31,793 nt of DNA from Candidatus Omnitrophota bacterium (GCA_003645805.1 QNCL01000005.1:1-31793), one strand, 5' to 3'; shown: positions 1-6,716, numbered from the stretch's first letter. Made by a program: numbers and translations. The notes: generated from the letters alone by a model not told the origin.

Positions 1-735
1 GCGAATAAACTCTATCAAATGCAGAATTTGGGGACAAGAAGAGGATTTCTCTATCTTCTCTAAAGCAACATTAAGGGGCAAAGAGGAAAAAAATATAACC
101 TTGAATGCCTTTCTCAATTCCTCTATCAACTCTTGAGAGAAGTTTGCTCTCCGCAGACCTACCCTATTTAATCCATAGACCTTTGCGGGATGACCATCGG
201 TCAACGAATAAGGAGGAATATCCTTGATTACCTTTGAACACCCACCGATAATGGATAACTCTCCTATATGCACAAATTGATGTACTGCTACTAAACCACC
301 AATAACTACTTTATTCTCTACATTCACATGCCCGGCAAGATTTCCTGCATTAGCAATAATTATCTCATCTCCCAGTAAGCAATCATGAGCAATGTGCGAG
401 TAAGCCATAATTAGGTTATTATTACCAATAACAGTCTCACCTTTAGCCGCTGTTCCCCGATTTATAGTTACATACTCCCGAATGATGTTATTATCTCCAA
501 TCTTAACCCGACTCTCCTCTCCCTTGAATTTCAAATCTTGAGGAATGGTGCCAATAACTGCTCCGCTGAATATTTGGCAATTCCTTCCTATATGCACATT
601 CTCCAAAACTACTCTCTCCTTTACCTCTGTTCCATCTCCAATAACTACATCTTCTCCCACAATAGAATAAGCCCCTATCTTTACTTTCTTTCCCAATTGC
701 GTATTTTTATTTACTATAGCAGTAGGATGAATCAT
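1..735 (-). CDS. lpxA: UDP-N-acetylglucosamine acyltransferase LpxA (3' end cut off by the window)
   Basis: Cytoplasmic enzyme for the first step of lipid A synthesis: it moves a hydroxyacyl chain from acyl carrier protein to UDP-GlcNAc. The 245 visible codons translate to a left-handed beta-helix of hexapeptide repeats from the first residues (IHPTAIV, VKIGAYS, VVIGDGT). The LpxA landmarks follow in order: IGTIPQDLKF near 61-70, REYVTINRGT near 86-95, and SHIAHDCLLG, in which His117 matches the family's catalytic base. The C-terminal helical region is present (TDGHPAKVYGLNR, then a Leu-rich helix). LpxA is usually about 255-265 residues, so roughly 10-20 residues are missing off the left edge. 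The ATG is preceded only by a weak GGCAGGG, 29 bp after the methyltransferase stop, so it probably relies on read-through from murJ. No partner lpx gene is visible here. The presence of LpxA implies an LPS-bearing outer membrane. Confidence 0.96.
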   Translation of the reverse strand, partial: MIHPTAIVNKNTQLGKKVKIGAYSIVGEDVVIGDGTEVKERVVLENVHIGRNCQIFSGAVIGTIPQDLKFKGEESRVKIGDNNIIREYVTINRGTAAKGETVIGNNNLIMAYSHIAHDCLLGDEIIIANAGNLAGHVNVENKVVIGGLVAVHQFVHIGELSIIGGCSKVIKDIPPYSLTDGHPAKVYGLNRVGLRRANFSQELIEELRKAFKVIFFSSLPLNVALEKIEKSSSCPQILHLIEFIR

Positions 736-764
736 CCCTGCCTGTCAAACTCTATCCAGTTACT

Positions 765-1118
765 TTACTGAGTGCTTAACCTAATTTTATACCATATTTC
801 TTTGTATTTGGCAATACCTTTACCTTTAAAAGAACCCTCTACAATCCCTTTTTCTATTCTCAACAATTCCTGCTTTACCTTCCTACCCAGCACATACCCT
901 CCTATTTTTCCATTGGAACAAATTACCCGATGGCAAGGAATAAGTAAAGGGAAAGGATTATTTGCTAATGCTCTCCCTACTGCTCGTGCCTTCTCCTTTT
1001 TCCCCAAACTCTGGGCTACCCACTTATAACTGCGAGTCTCACCTAAAGGTATCCGAGAAACCACTCTAAAAACCTCCCTCTGAAAAGTGCTTATCTTTTT
1101 ATCAGCCCTTTCAGCCAT
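765..1118 (-). CDS. ogt: O6-methylguanine-DNA methyltransferase, DNA-binding domain only (Ogt/MGMT family)
   Basis: DNA repair protein of 117 residues that consists essentially of the C-terminal methyltransferase domain. It has the helix-turn-helix segment (PLGETRSYKWVAQSLG, 24-39), the arginine-finger region (ARAVGRALANNP, 44-55) and the active site PCHRV with acceptor Cys62. Because the Cys is present (alkyltransferase-like ATL proteins usually have Trp there), it should be a true suicide methyltransferase. Full Ogt/Ada-C proteins are about 150-180 residues, with an N-terminal RNase-H-like domain that is absent here. The start overlaps the end of murJ by 28 bp and has GGAGGAG about 9 nt upstream, so the two are probably co-translated. 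A 20-residue basic tail follows the core domain. The family is certain; the substrate range (O6-methylguanine, larger adducts) cannot be read from the sequence. Confidence 0.92.
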   Translation of the reverse strand: MAERADKKISTFQREVFRVVSRIPLGETRSYKWVAQSLGKKEKARAVGRALANNPFPLLIPCHRVICSNGKIGGYVLGRKVKQELLRIEKGIVEGSFKGKGIAKYKEIWYKIRLSTQ

Positions 1119-2611
1119 CTCCTGATCTCCTCCATCTCTTCAACCTTAAGAATAAAGGAAAAAAAGGTAAAGGATAGAACTCCTATCAGTACAGAAACGA
1201 TTACATTAACAAAAGTAGAAAGAGAAGCGCACACTATACCCATTATTATAGCAGAAAATAGAATTTTTACAAAAGAATTCAATATCCTTCTCTCCTCTAT
1301 ATCTCCTAATCTTCTTTTTAAGGTGAAAAAAAGAAGGAAAAAATTTAAGGTGCTGGAAAGGGAGGTAGCCAAAGCCAATCCTCCTTCTCGCAAAGGAATC
1401 ATCAACAGAAGATTAAGCACTATATTAGCCAGCATCGCTATCACCGCAATTCTTAAAGGGGTTTTAGTGTCCTGAAAGGAATAAAAAACAGGAGCGATAA
1501 TCTTCACTCCTGCATAAGCAAATAGCCCTAAACAGTAGAAAAACAGGGTATAGGCAGTGCGTGAGGTAGAAAGAGCAGTAAACGCCCCTCGTTGAAAAAA
1601 GAGTCTGATTAAAGGAAACCTTAAGGCAATCAAGCCTGCTGCGGAAGGCAAGATAATCAAAAAGCCCATACGCAAAGCAAAAGAGAGCATTCTCATCAGC
1701 CTCTTATACTCCTGTTTGGCTACATAACTGGAGTAATGAGGAAGAACAGCGGTGGCTAAAGCAACTCCAAATACCCCTAAGGGAAACTGCATTAGCCTAT
1801 TCCCATACCAGAGGGAAGAGATAGCCCCATTTCCTAAAAGAAAGCCCAACACAAAATCTACTATAATATTTATCTGAGTAACTGCCAAACCTACTACTCC
1901 GGGAAGAATGAGCAAGATAATCCTCTTCAATCCGGGATGAAAAAAACAAAAATCCAATTTCAAGAAGAATTTTCTTTTAAGCAAAGGGGGAAGTTGGATA
2001 AGCAACTGCGCTAATCCTCCTAAAAGCACTCCTATCGCTACTCCCCATATCTTCTCTTCTAAACTCTTCCCAAAACGAGGACAGAGGTAAAAGAGAGAAA
2101 GAATCCAGAAGATATTCAAGAACAAAGGAGCAAAAGCGGGAATAATAAAATGCTTATAAGAATTCAGGATACCCATAATCAGTGCGGCGAGGGAGAGAAA
2201 AAGGATATAAGGAAGAAGAAAACGAAGAAGACGCAGGGTTAGATAAACCTTGGGCGAGAAAGTTAATCTATTTATAAGGAAGTTTATAAATAGGATTCCC
2301 CCTCCTACTGTTATCAGAAGGAGAATGAGTAGAAAAGTAAAAGTAACATCTGCTAATTTTTTTGTCTCTTTAATATCTTTTTTGTGTAGATATTCAGTAA
2401 AAACAGGAATAAAGGCGTTGGAAAAAGCCCCTTCAGCAAATAAACGACGCAGAAGATTGGGAATCATAAAGGCTATCAAAAAAGCATCCCAGACCCCGGT
2501 GGTTCCAAACAGATGGGCAGAAAAGATATCACGCAGGAGACCTAAAACACGGCTGAGAAAAGTAGCAAAACTTATTCCTAATGTGGATCTGGCTAAAGAT
2601 CTAAAGGACAT
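1091..2611 (-). CDS. murJ: Lipid II flippase MurJ
   Basis: Inner-membrane MOP-superfamily protein that flips lipid-linked peptidoglycan precursor to the periplasmic face. At 506 residues it has the usual family length, with about 14 hydrophobic segments along its whole span. The N-terminal family signature is present: a Ser-Arg-Val-Leu-Gly-Leu-Leu-Arg-Asp segment near residues 20-28, then IPNLLRRLFAEGAFSNAFIPV near 50-70, whose Arg and Glu line the central cavity in known MurJ structures. It ends in a short basic tail (RRWLKGLIKR). It is the first gene of a minus-strand set (murJ, ogt, lpxA), so wall and LPS precursor steps are linked. No good Shine-Dalgarno lies before the ATG. The 92-bp divergent region shared with rpsT shows only a weak minus-strand promoter candidate (TTTCCT, 17 bp, TATATC). 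Confidence 0.96.
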   Translation of the reverse strand: MSFRSLARSTLGISFATFLSRVLGLLRDIFSAHLFGTTGVWDAFLIAFMIPNLLRRLFAEGAFSNAFIPVFTEYLHKKDIKETKKLADVTFTFLLILLLITVGGGILFINFLINRLTFSPKVYLTLRLLRFLLPYILFLSLAALIMGILNSYKHFIIPAFAPLFLNIFWILSLFYLCPRFGKSLEEKIWGVAIGVLLGGLAQLLIQLPPLLKRKFFLKLDFCFFHPGLKRIILLILPGVVGLAVTQINIIVDFVLGFLLGNGAISSLWYGNRLMQFPLGVFGVALATAVLPHYSSYVAKQEYKRLMRMLSFALRMGFLIILPSAAGLIALRFPLIRLFFQRGAFTALSTSRTAYTLFFYCLGLFAYAGVKIIAPVFYSFQDTKTPLRIAVIAMLANIVLNLLLMIPLREGGLALATSLSSTLNFFLLFFTLKRRLGDIEERRILNSFVKILFSAIIMGIVCASLSTFVNVIVSVLIGVLSFTFFSFILKVEEMEEIRRWLKGLIKR

Positions 2612-2613
2612 AT

Positions 2614-2642
2614 TTGACAGAAAGCAATGAATAGGATATAAT
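2614..2642 (+). promoter_or_regulatory. Consensus sigma-70 promoter for rpsT
   Basis: TTGACA at 2614-2619 and TATAAT at 2637-2642 are separated by exactly 17 bp, so both hexamers and the spacing match the consensus perfectly. Transcription would start near 2649, giving a leader of about 55 nt before the rpsT ATG. The AT-rich leader carries no strong Shine-Dalgarno. Confidence 0.85.
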
Positions 2643-2703
2643 TAGATATTGGTTATCAGGAAATCTAAATCTAAAAATTTAATAATTACAATTATCAAAG
2701 AAA

Positions 2704-2964
2704 ATGCCTAATACCCCCTCAGCACTTAAAGCCTTACGACAGAATAAAAGAAGAAGAGAGAGAAATAAGAGAGTAAAGAAAGAACTAAAGACACTCATCA
2801 AGGAAACCAAAACTCTTCTTCAGCAAAAGAAACTTGAGGAAGCAAAGGAGACCTTTCGAAAACTACAAGCAAAGTTGGATAAAGCAGTGGCTAAAAAGGT
2901 AATAAAGAAAGGGAAGGCGGCTCGTCAGAAGTCTCGTCTGGCAAAATATCTTCACACAGTCTAA
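2704..2964 (+). CDS. rpsT: 30S ribosomal protein S20
   Basis: Small-subunit protein that binds the 16S rRNA 5' domain early in assembly. The 86 residues match the family in length and character: MPNTPSALKALRQNKRRRERN at the start, a long Lys/Arg-rich helix pair, and a C-terminal KGKAARQKSRLAKYL box. It is the only plus-strand gene in the window, as expected for rpsT, which is usually a single-gene unit. It has its own perfect promoter at 2614-2642. The sequence before the ATG (ATCAAAGAAA) is a poor Shine-Dalgarno, so initiation may be weak or controlled; in some bacteria S20 regulates its own translation. Its last 74 bp run antisense to the end of holA, and no hairpin terminator is visible after its stop. 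Confidence 0.97.
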   Translation: MPNTPSALKALRQNKRRRERNKRVKKELKTLIKETKTLLQQKKLEEAKETFRKLQAKLDKAVAKKVIKKGKAARQKSRLAKYLHTV

Positions 2965-3832
2965 TCAATAGCAGTTCAAGAGCAGTCTGAGCATCTAAAA
3001 AAGAAGTTTTGAGCATTAAGTCCGTTTGAAGAAATAGTTTTATTCTTTTTCTTCCTAACCTATCTGTTTTCCTGTTCTTTCCCCACCTCTCTATCTCCCA
3101 GAACAGGAGACCAAGGAGCCTTTCGGGCTTCTGTCTTTGCAAAAAGAGTTGATGAAGAATCTCTATACTCTTCTTATCCCTTTCTCTTAACGCCTCCAGC
3201 AACTCAGAGGCTGACCCCAGATTCCCTTCTGTAATCATCTCCTCAATATCCCTCTTTTCTATCTTCTTTTTGTCTCCTATATAAGATAGAAGTTTATCAA
3301 TACTCTCTATTAAAGTATGCCTGTCCTTCCCTACTCTTTCTCTTATAAACCGCACCTCCTCTGCATCTATCTCTTTCCCTTCCTTCTTTATCCTTTCTCT
3401 AATCCACTGCTCTATCTTGAAAAAAGGAGATGAAAGATGGATAACCTTGCTAAATCTTCGCTTTTTTATACCCTGATAAACCTCCTCCTTTTCTCTCATC
3501 TTGGAAGAGGTCAAGACTAATATTGTATGGGAAGGAAGAGTGTCGAAGAAGGAAAGTAATCTCTTTTTATCCTTTACATTAAGAAACTCGATATTATTTA
3601 CCACTATCAAGCGATGTCTGGCTTGCCAGGGAATGAGCCTGGATAACCCTATAACCTCCTCTATATTTATCTTCTCTTGAGCGTCAAAGATATGGTAATT
3701 AAATCCTTCCTCCACTGAAGAGGAGAAAATACCCTTTCTTATCTTTCCAATCTCCTCCTCCTTTAAAAACTTGTCTTCTCCTACTATTAGATATAGGTTA
3801 AAATACCCCTCTCTTGTCTCCTTTCTCACCAT
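2891..3832 (-). CDS. holA: DNA polymerase III delta subunit HolA
   Basis: Clamp-loader subunit that opens the beta sliding clamp. At 313 residues it is close to the usual 320-345. The N-terminus reads YLIVGEDKFLKEEEI, the degenerate AAA+ start typical of delta, followed by LIPWQARHRLIVVNN and a region ending in LVLTSSK. The C-terminal collar domain contains LLEALRERDKKS and LLGLLFWEIERW, which match the HolA signature. The ATG overlaps the lptE stop by 7 bp (ATGGTGA). The last 23 or so residues (Pro/Ser/Asp-rich, ending SLLPF) are encoded opposite the 3' end of rpsT and look like a non-conserved tail. The convergent 74-bp overlap is unusual for two essential genes. It ends the PilZ-BamD-LptE unit. 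Confidence 0.9.
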   Translation of the reverse strand: MVRKETREGYFNLYLIVGEDKFLKEEEIGKIRKGIFSSSVEEGFNYHIFDAQEKINIEEVIGLSRLIPWQARHRLIVVNNIEFLNVKDKKRLLSFFDTLPSHTILVLTSSKMREKEEVYQGIKKRRFSKVIHLSSPFFKIEQWIRERIKKEGKEIDAEEVRFIRERVGKDRHTLIESIDKLLSYIGDKKKIEKRDIEEMITEGNLGSASELLEALRERDKKSIEILHQLFLQRQKPERLLGLLFWEIERWGKNRKTDRLGRKRIKLFLQTDLMLKTSFLDAQTALELLLIRLCEDILPDETSDEPPSLSLLPF

Positions 3833-4314
3833 TGTTCACATATTGCATCCACAATATTCTTTGCTAAATCCTGTGCTGCCTCCTCAACCGCACTCTCCTC
3901 ATCCTTTGCTTTGTTTCCCCTGATGAAGTAATCAGTATCTCCGGATACCTGAGTATCCAAGAGAACTTCATTAGTACGCAGGTCTTTATAGGTAATATGA
4001 GCGGTCAAGATTAGCCGATATTCTTCTATCTCCTCTTCTATACCTTTCACCCACCTTAAAGGCTTTTTTTCATAAGCAATCAAGGTTCCGCTCAATAGAA
4101 AATCTGCATTATCCGGGCTCCCAACAACCTCTGTTCCCTCATTAATAAACTTTTTGATTACCTCCTTCCCTACTTTCACTTCCACTCCCTCTTTATAAGT
4201 AGAGTTTTTAAACACAGGCACAGCGATCTTAACCCCTTTGGGCAAAGTAGAATGGGCAACATAACCACAAGAAATAAAAGATATGCAGAGAAGAAAAAGA
4301 AGCGCTTTTCTCAT
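3826..4314 (-). CDS. lptE: LPS-assembly lipoprotein LptE family
   Basis: Outer-membrane lipoprotein that plugs the LptD barrel and helps place LPS in the outer leaflet. The protein is 162 residues. A short lipoprotein signal (MRKALLFLLCISFISC) puts the lipid-accepting Cys at 16, and the mature chain starts CGYVAHSTLPKGVKIAVPVFKN, the typical LptE opening (Cys-Gly-Tyr, then a Leu-Pro and an Ile-x-Val-Pro-x-Phe strand). A mixed alpha/beta domain follows, and the C-terminus has an Asp/Glu-rich helix. The lipobox is slightly non-standard (Phe at -3). AGAGG lies 6 nt before the ATG. The position between a BamD-like gene and holA supports the call, since lptE next to holA is a common arrangement. 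The family is divergent, so the call rests on lipobox, length and context as well as the motif. Confidence 0.85.
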   Translation of the reverse strand: MRKALLFLLCISFISCGYVAHSTLPKGVKIAVPVFKNSTYKEGVEVKVGKEVIKKFINEGTEVVGSPDNADFLLSGTLIAYEKKPLRWVKGIEEEIEEYRLILTAHITYKDLRTNEVLLDTQVSGDTDYFIRGNKAKDEESAVEEAAQDLAKNIVDAICEQW

Positions 4315-4347
4315 CTTTGCCTCTTCATCTGATAGTTTTTACTTCTT

Positions 4348-5277
4348 CTATCTTTTCTTCAGCAAAAGTCTTGCCTTCTCTGCTTGAGAGGTTTTGGGGT
4401 AGGTCTCTATAATCTCCTGATAATAGAGATCTGCACTTCTTCTATGCCCCTGGGATAGATAGAACTCGGCAATATTAAATAACTCTTCTGCCAAACGCTC
4501 TTTAATCTGTCTAATCTCCTTCTTTGCCCTCTCTGCATATTTGTTTTGAGGGTAAAGATGGAGGAAATTTTCTAAATACTCGAGAGCATCTCTTAATCTC
4601 TGTTTATCATAGCCTCTGGATAAAGCACTTCTGAAGTAAGAGAAGGCGATTTGATAGTGGGCATCTCCGGAAAGCACATAAGGATGAGTAGGGTAGTATT
4701 TGATAAACTCCTCAAACTCTTTGATTGCCTCCTCCCATCTATTTAGCCCCTGATAGCAAAAGCCCAATCTATATTTAGCCAATACCCCCCATTTTGTGGA
4801 AGGTGCTTGTCTTCTTATCTCTTGGAATATTTCTATCGCCCTTTCTAAAGGCACAGAGAGGTCTAAACCCAAGAATCTTGCGGGCTTTTGGGCAAGAAAA
4901 AACTCGCCCACTCTATACTCCCCTTCCAGAGCCTTTTCCCACTCCTGCCCAGATTGATAATTATCCACACATCTTTTATATCTCTGAAAAGCCTGATAAG
5001 GCTTTTTTGCCACCTCCAAAAGTTTTCCTAAGTAATACTCTGCTTTATAGGCATAGGAAGAATGAGGATATCGCTTTACTAACCTCCTAAACTCCTTTCT
5101 TGCTCTTTCATAATCCCCTTGTTGAAAAAAAGAAAACCCTGAACAAAACCATCCTTGGGCAGTCCCTTTAAGACGAGCAGATTCGCTTTTTGAAGGGGAA
5201 TAAGGGAGGGCAGGAGTAGATAGTAAAACTACTAACCAGAGAGATATAAAGAGAACAAAAAAGGGAGGATTTTTCAT
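4348..5277 (-). CDS. bamD: BamD-like periplasmic TPR protein (outer-membrane assembly)
   Basis: Protein of 309 residues with an N-terminal signal (about 1-25, a hydrophobic run ending STPALPYSPS) followed by five or six TPR-like helical repeats, for example GFSFFQQGDYERARKEFRRLVKRYPHS split near 47-73, then AIKEFEEFIKYYPTHPY and ALEYLENFLHLYPQN. The 'FxxYPxS/N' repeat ends and the overall layout fit the BamD/YfiO family, part of the machinery that inserts beta-barrel proteins. Unlike standard BamD, no lipobox Cys follows the signal, so it would be soluble or anchored only by its signal. It could instead be a general outer-membrane TPR scaffold. It overlaps the PilZ gene by ATGA and precedes lptE by 33 bp, giving an envelope-assembly operon. 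Confidence 0.75.
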   Translation of the reverse strand: MKNPPFFVLFISLWLVVLLSTPALPYSPSKSESARLKGTAQGWFCSGFSFFQQGDYERARKEFRRLVKRYPHSSYAYKAEYYLGKLLEVAKKPYQAFQRYKRCVDNYQSGQEWEKALEGEYRVGEFFLAQKPARFLGLDLSVPLERAIEIFQEIRRQAPSTKWGVLAKYRLGFCYQGLNRWEEAIKEFEEFIKYYPTHPYVLSGDAHYQIAFSYFRSALSRGYDKQRLRDALEYLENFLHLYPQNKYAERAKKEIRQIKERLAEELFNIAEFYLSQGHRRSADLYYQEIIETYPKTSQAEKARLLLKKR

Positions 5278-5630
5278 TCTGGATAGTATAGTTTGACAAT
5301 CTCCTCTATTTTCTTCTCCTGCTCCTTAAACTTCAGACCTATATTATACCTCTCACTATAGCCTATCCTTTGAATCCAGCGCACCTCTGCCCTTGCCCGC
5401 CAATAGGGAGAAAAAGGAGCGCTTTCTATCAATAAATGTGCATATTTGGGAATAAACCTCTCACTCCTTAAACACAACCCTCCTTTTCCAATATCCCGAG
5501 CCAGAGTAGAGTGAATCTTGCGTAGTTCCGGAAATCTATCACATTCGGAGAGTAAACGATAGCGCAAAGGAAAGCGAAAATCTATACGCTTATATGCCCT
5601 CCTTTCCTCCTCTTCTGAATCCTTCCTCAT
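5274..5630 (-). CDS. PilZ-domain protein (probable c-di-GMP binding)
   Basis: A 118-residue cytoplasmic protein made of a single PilZ domain. The RxxxR motif is at Arg11-Arg15 (RAYKR) and the second motif is D46-I-G-K-G-G51, where the usual Ser of DxSxxG is Gly. The fold continues through a WRARAEVRWIQR strand and GLKFKEQ, standard for PilZ. The frame stays open upstream to a TTG at 5699, but that TTG is the first half of the -35 box of a strong promoter. The ATG at 5630, about 34 nt after the predicted transcription start and with AGAGG 5 nt upstream, is the likely start. It is first in the operon with bamD-like, lptE and holA, which hints that c-di-GMP might tune envelope or pilus functions. 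The target is not deducible. Confidence 0.85.
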   Translation of the reverse strand: MRKDSEEEERRAYKRIDFRFPLRYRLLSECDRFPELRKIHSTLARDIGKGGLCLRSERFIPKYAHLLIESAPFSPYWRARAEVRWIQRIGYSERYNIGLKFKEQEKKIEEIVKLYYPE

Positions 5631-5670
5631 CCTCCCCTCTCCCAAAGCATCTGACTGGTAGCCTTTACTT

Positions 5671-5699
5671 AATATAATACCTTCCCCTTGCTTTGTCAA
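5671..5699 (-). promoter_or_regulatory. Sigma-70 promoter of the PilZ-BamD-LptE-HolA operon
   Basis: On the minus strand TTGACA (5699-5694) is followed after exactly 17 bp by TATATT (5676-5671), 11 of 12 consensus bases. Transcription would begin near 5664, just upstream of the PilZ ATG at 5630. It marks a transcription unit separate from the genes to its right. Confidence 0.8.
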
Positions 5700-5710
5700 G
5701 TTTTGTATAA

Positions 5711-5728
5711 GTCCATAACATATTGGAC
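5711..5728. promoter_or_regulatory. Dyad-symmetric site upstream of the PilZ promoter
   Basis: GTCCA and TGGAC arms are separated by 8 bp and sit about 11 bp upstream of the -35 box. The spacing and symmetry suit a dimeric regulator, but the arms are only 5 bp, so chance is possible. Confidence 0.3.
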
Positions 5729-5791
5729 AAATTATAATTTTTATGAGAAACTTGTAAAGGAGAAAGGATTGTTCGAGGATCTATCAGATTG

Positions 5792-5813
5792 GGAATGATA
5801 CTCACTTCATTCC
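5792..5813. repeat. 7-bp inverted repeat downstream of the cysteine-rich gene
   Basis: GGAATGA (5792-5798) and TCATTCC (5807-5813) flank an 8-nt loop, 14 bp past the stop of the cysteine-rich gene on the minus strand. No T-run follows on the minus strand, so it is not a classic terminator; it could be an mRNA 3'-end structure. The rest of 5700-5827 is AT-rich and shows no gene. Confidence 0.35.
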
Positions 5814-5827
5814 TTTTCTCTCATTTT

Positions 5828-6568
5828 TTAGTCCTCGGATACGCATATCATACATTTCGCATGTCGGCAAGTTACCCTCCGAAGACATCCGTGGTTTGAT
5901 GTAGCTTGCTTGCAACATACAATCCAGTCTGCCCAATCTTCGCAATCAGTTTTGACATCAGTTGGGGAGCAGGTAAAGGGTTCTAAACTACTACTACCAC
6001 ACTCATCAGTTCCCGGAGGGGGATATGTTGATAGACTCCATGAACCATAAGAATCTTCGCCCGCATTACAATCATAGTAAAAAGGAGAAAATCCCTCCGG
6101 GCATTCTCCTCCCCCAGTTCCTCTCACCTCATAGATTGTATCACCATCATCAAACTCATGGTTATTATTCTCATCAATGAAGAATATAACCTTATTACAA
6201 TGCTCGCCTGCAGAGGCGGTATCGCAATTTTCCTGTTTAATATCTATTGTCTTTGTTCCCGTGGGGGTCTTTATGCTAACACCATTTATATCATTCTCTC
6301 CACATCCCCCTTGATTTATGGGTTTTCCTCCAATACAAACCATCAATCCTGCCGCTCCCCATTTCTCGGATTGGCTTCCTATTGGGGTTACAATAGTATG
6401 GATTTTTATCTCATCAGCAGAAACGCTAAAACACAAAAAGTCGACCAAAACGCAAAAAGAAAGAAACAGAAGAATTATCCCTAACCTCCTACCTTCCTTA
6501 AACTTTGACCCTGTTAAATAGTCGTTTCGCAAATTTAACAGGGTGGATAACTTGTTTTTATTTATCAT
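5828..6568 (-). CDS. Orphan secreted cysteine-rich protein with a calcium-loop-like motif
   Basis: I do not recognise this 246-residue protein. The start is firm: AGGAGGAGGTG lies 4 nt before the ATG. A 28-residue hydrophilic lead, ending in GRR, precedes a hydrophobic segment (about 29-49) and a likely signal-peptidase site after SVSA51; the pre-signal part is unusually long. The mature part of about 195 residues holds 15 Cys, spaced more densely towards the end (VCC at 217-219, then C228, C234, C239, C242), suggesting several disulfides or metal sites. Residues 132-143 (D-E-N-N-N-H-E-F-D-D-G-D) resemble the calcium-binding loop of dockerin or thrombospondin type 3 repeats. Gly/Ser/Pro-rich linkers lie around 150-200. 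Composition (Asn, Thr, Cys, Gly, few Lys/Glu) differs strongly from all neighbours. It stands alone between inverted repeats, so it is likely its own unit and possibly acquired or lineage-specific. Possible roles are a surface or pilus-associated adhesin or a secreted domain; none can be shown. Confidence 0.8.
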   Translation of the reverse strand: MINKNKLSTLLNLRNDYLTGSKFKEGRRLGIILLFLSFCVLVDFLCFSVSADEIKIHTIVTPIGSQSEKWGAAGLMVCIGGKPINQGGCGENDINGVSIKTPTGTKTIDIKQENCDTASAGEHCNKVIFFIDENNNHEFDDGDTIYEVRGTGGGECPEGFSPFYYDCNAGEDSYGSWSLSTYPPPGTDECGSSSLEPFTCSPTDVKTDCEDWADWIVCCKQATSNHGCLRRVTCRHAKCMICVSED

Positions 6569-6588
6569 TCTTCACCTCCTCCTTCATA

Positions 6589-6610
6589 GGGACAATAGAG
6601 AAGTTGTCCC
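6589..6610 (-). promoter_or_regulatory. Leader hairpin just upstream of the cysteine-rich gene's ribosome-binding site
   Basis: A perfect 7-bp inverted repeat, GGGACAA and TTGTCCC with an 8-nt loop, ends 5 nt before the AGGAGGAGGTG site (6573-6583) of the 5828-6568 gene. It could be an operator around the transcription start or an RNA stem controlling ribosome access. No good -10/-35 pair is visible nearby (best: TTGCCT, 17 bp, ATATGG). Confidence 0.4.
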
Positions 6611-6645
6611 CATATCACTTTTTCTTACTCCGAGGCAAGTCAGAA

Positions 6646-6675
6646 CCACTTTCCACCCCTGGGGTGGAAAGGTGG
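6646..6675 (-). terminator. Strong GC-rich hairpin downstream of ileS (possible terminator lacking a U-tract)
   Basis: CTTTCCACCCC (6649-6659) and GGGGTGGAAAG (6661-6671) are perfect 11-base inverted arms. An outer CCA/TGG pair with one bulged base extends the stem. As RNA it would form at least a 9-bp stem with a 5-nt loop, 46 nt after the ileS stop. On the minus strand it is followed by TTCTGACTTGCC, not a U-run, so intrinsic termination is uncertain; it may protect the ileS mRNA 3' end. Confidence 0.5.
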
Positions 6676-6697
6676 TGGAAAGAATTCATAACTTCTT

Positions 6698-6716
6698 GTT
6701 CAATATGCTTTTGAAC
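6698..6716 (-). repeat. 6-bp inverted repeat immediately after ileS
   Basis: GTTCAA and TTGAAC flank a 7-nt loop, 4 nt past the ileS stop codon. It is too short and AT-rich to be a terminator alone, but lies in tandem with the larger hairpin at 6646-6675. Confidence 0.3.

Noticed and set aside
538..771. Plus-strand frame opposite lpxA
   Set aside because: The minus strand encodes a clear LpxA over the same bases.
2642..2668. TTAGAT/ATCTAA inverted repeat in the rpsT upstream region
   Set aside because: Its left arm overlaps the -10 box and lies before the predicted transcription start, so it cannot form an RNA hairpin; 6-bp AT-rich arms are expected by chance.
5792..5820. Plus-strand terminator (hairpin followed by T-rich sequence)
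   Set aside because: The T-rich tract is on the plus strand, where no gene is transcribed towards it; on the minus strand no T-run follows.
6158..6521. Plus-strand open frames across the cysteine-rich gene
   Set aside because: They lie antisense to a frame with a near-perfect ribosome-binding site and a signal peptide; the plus-strand products look random.
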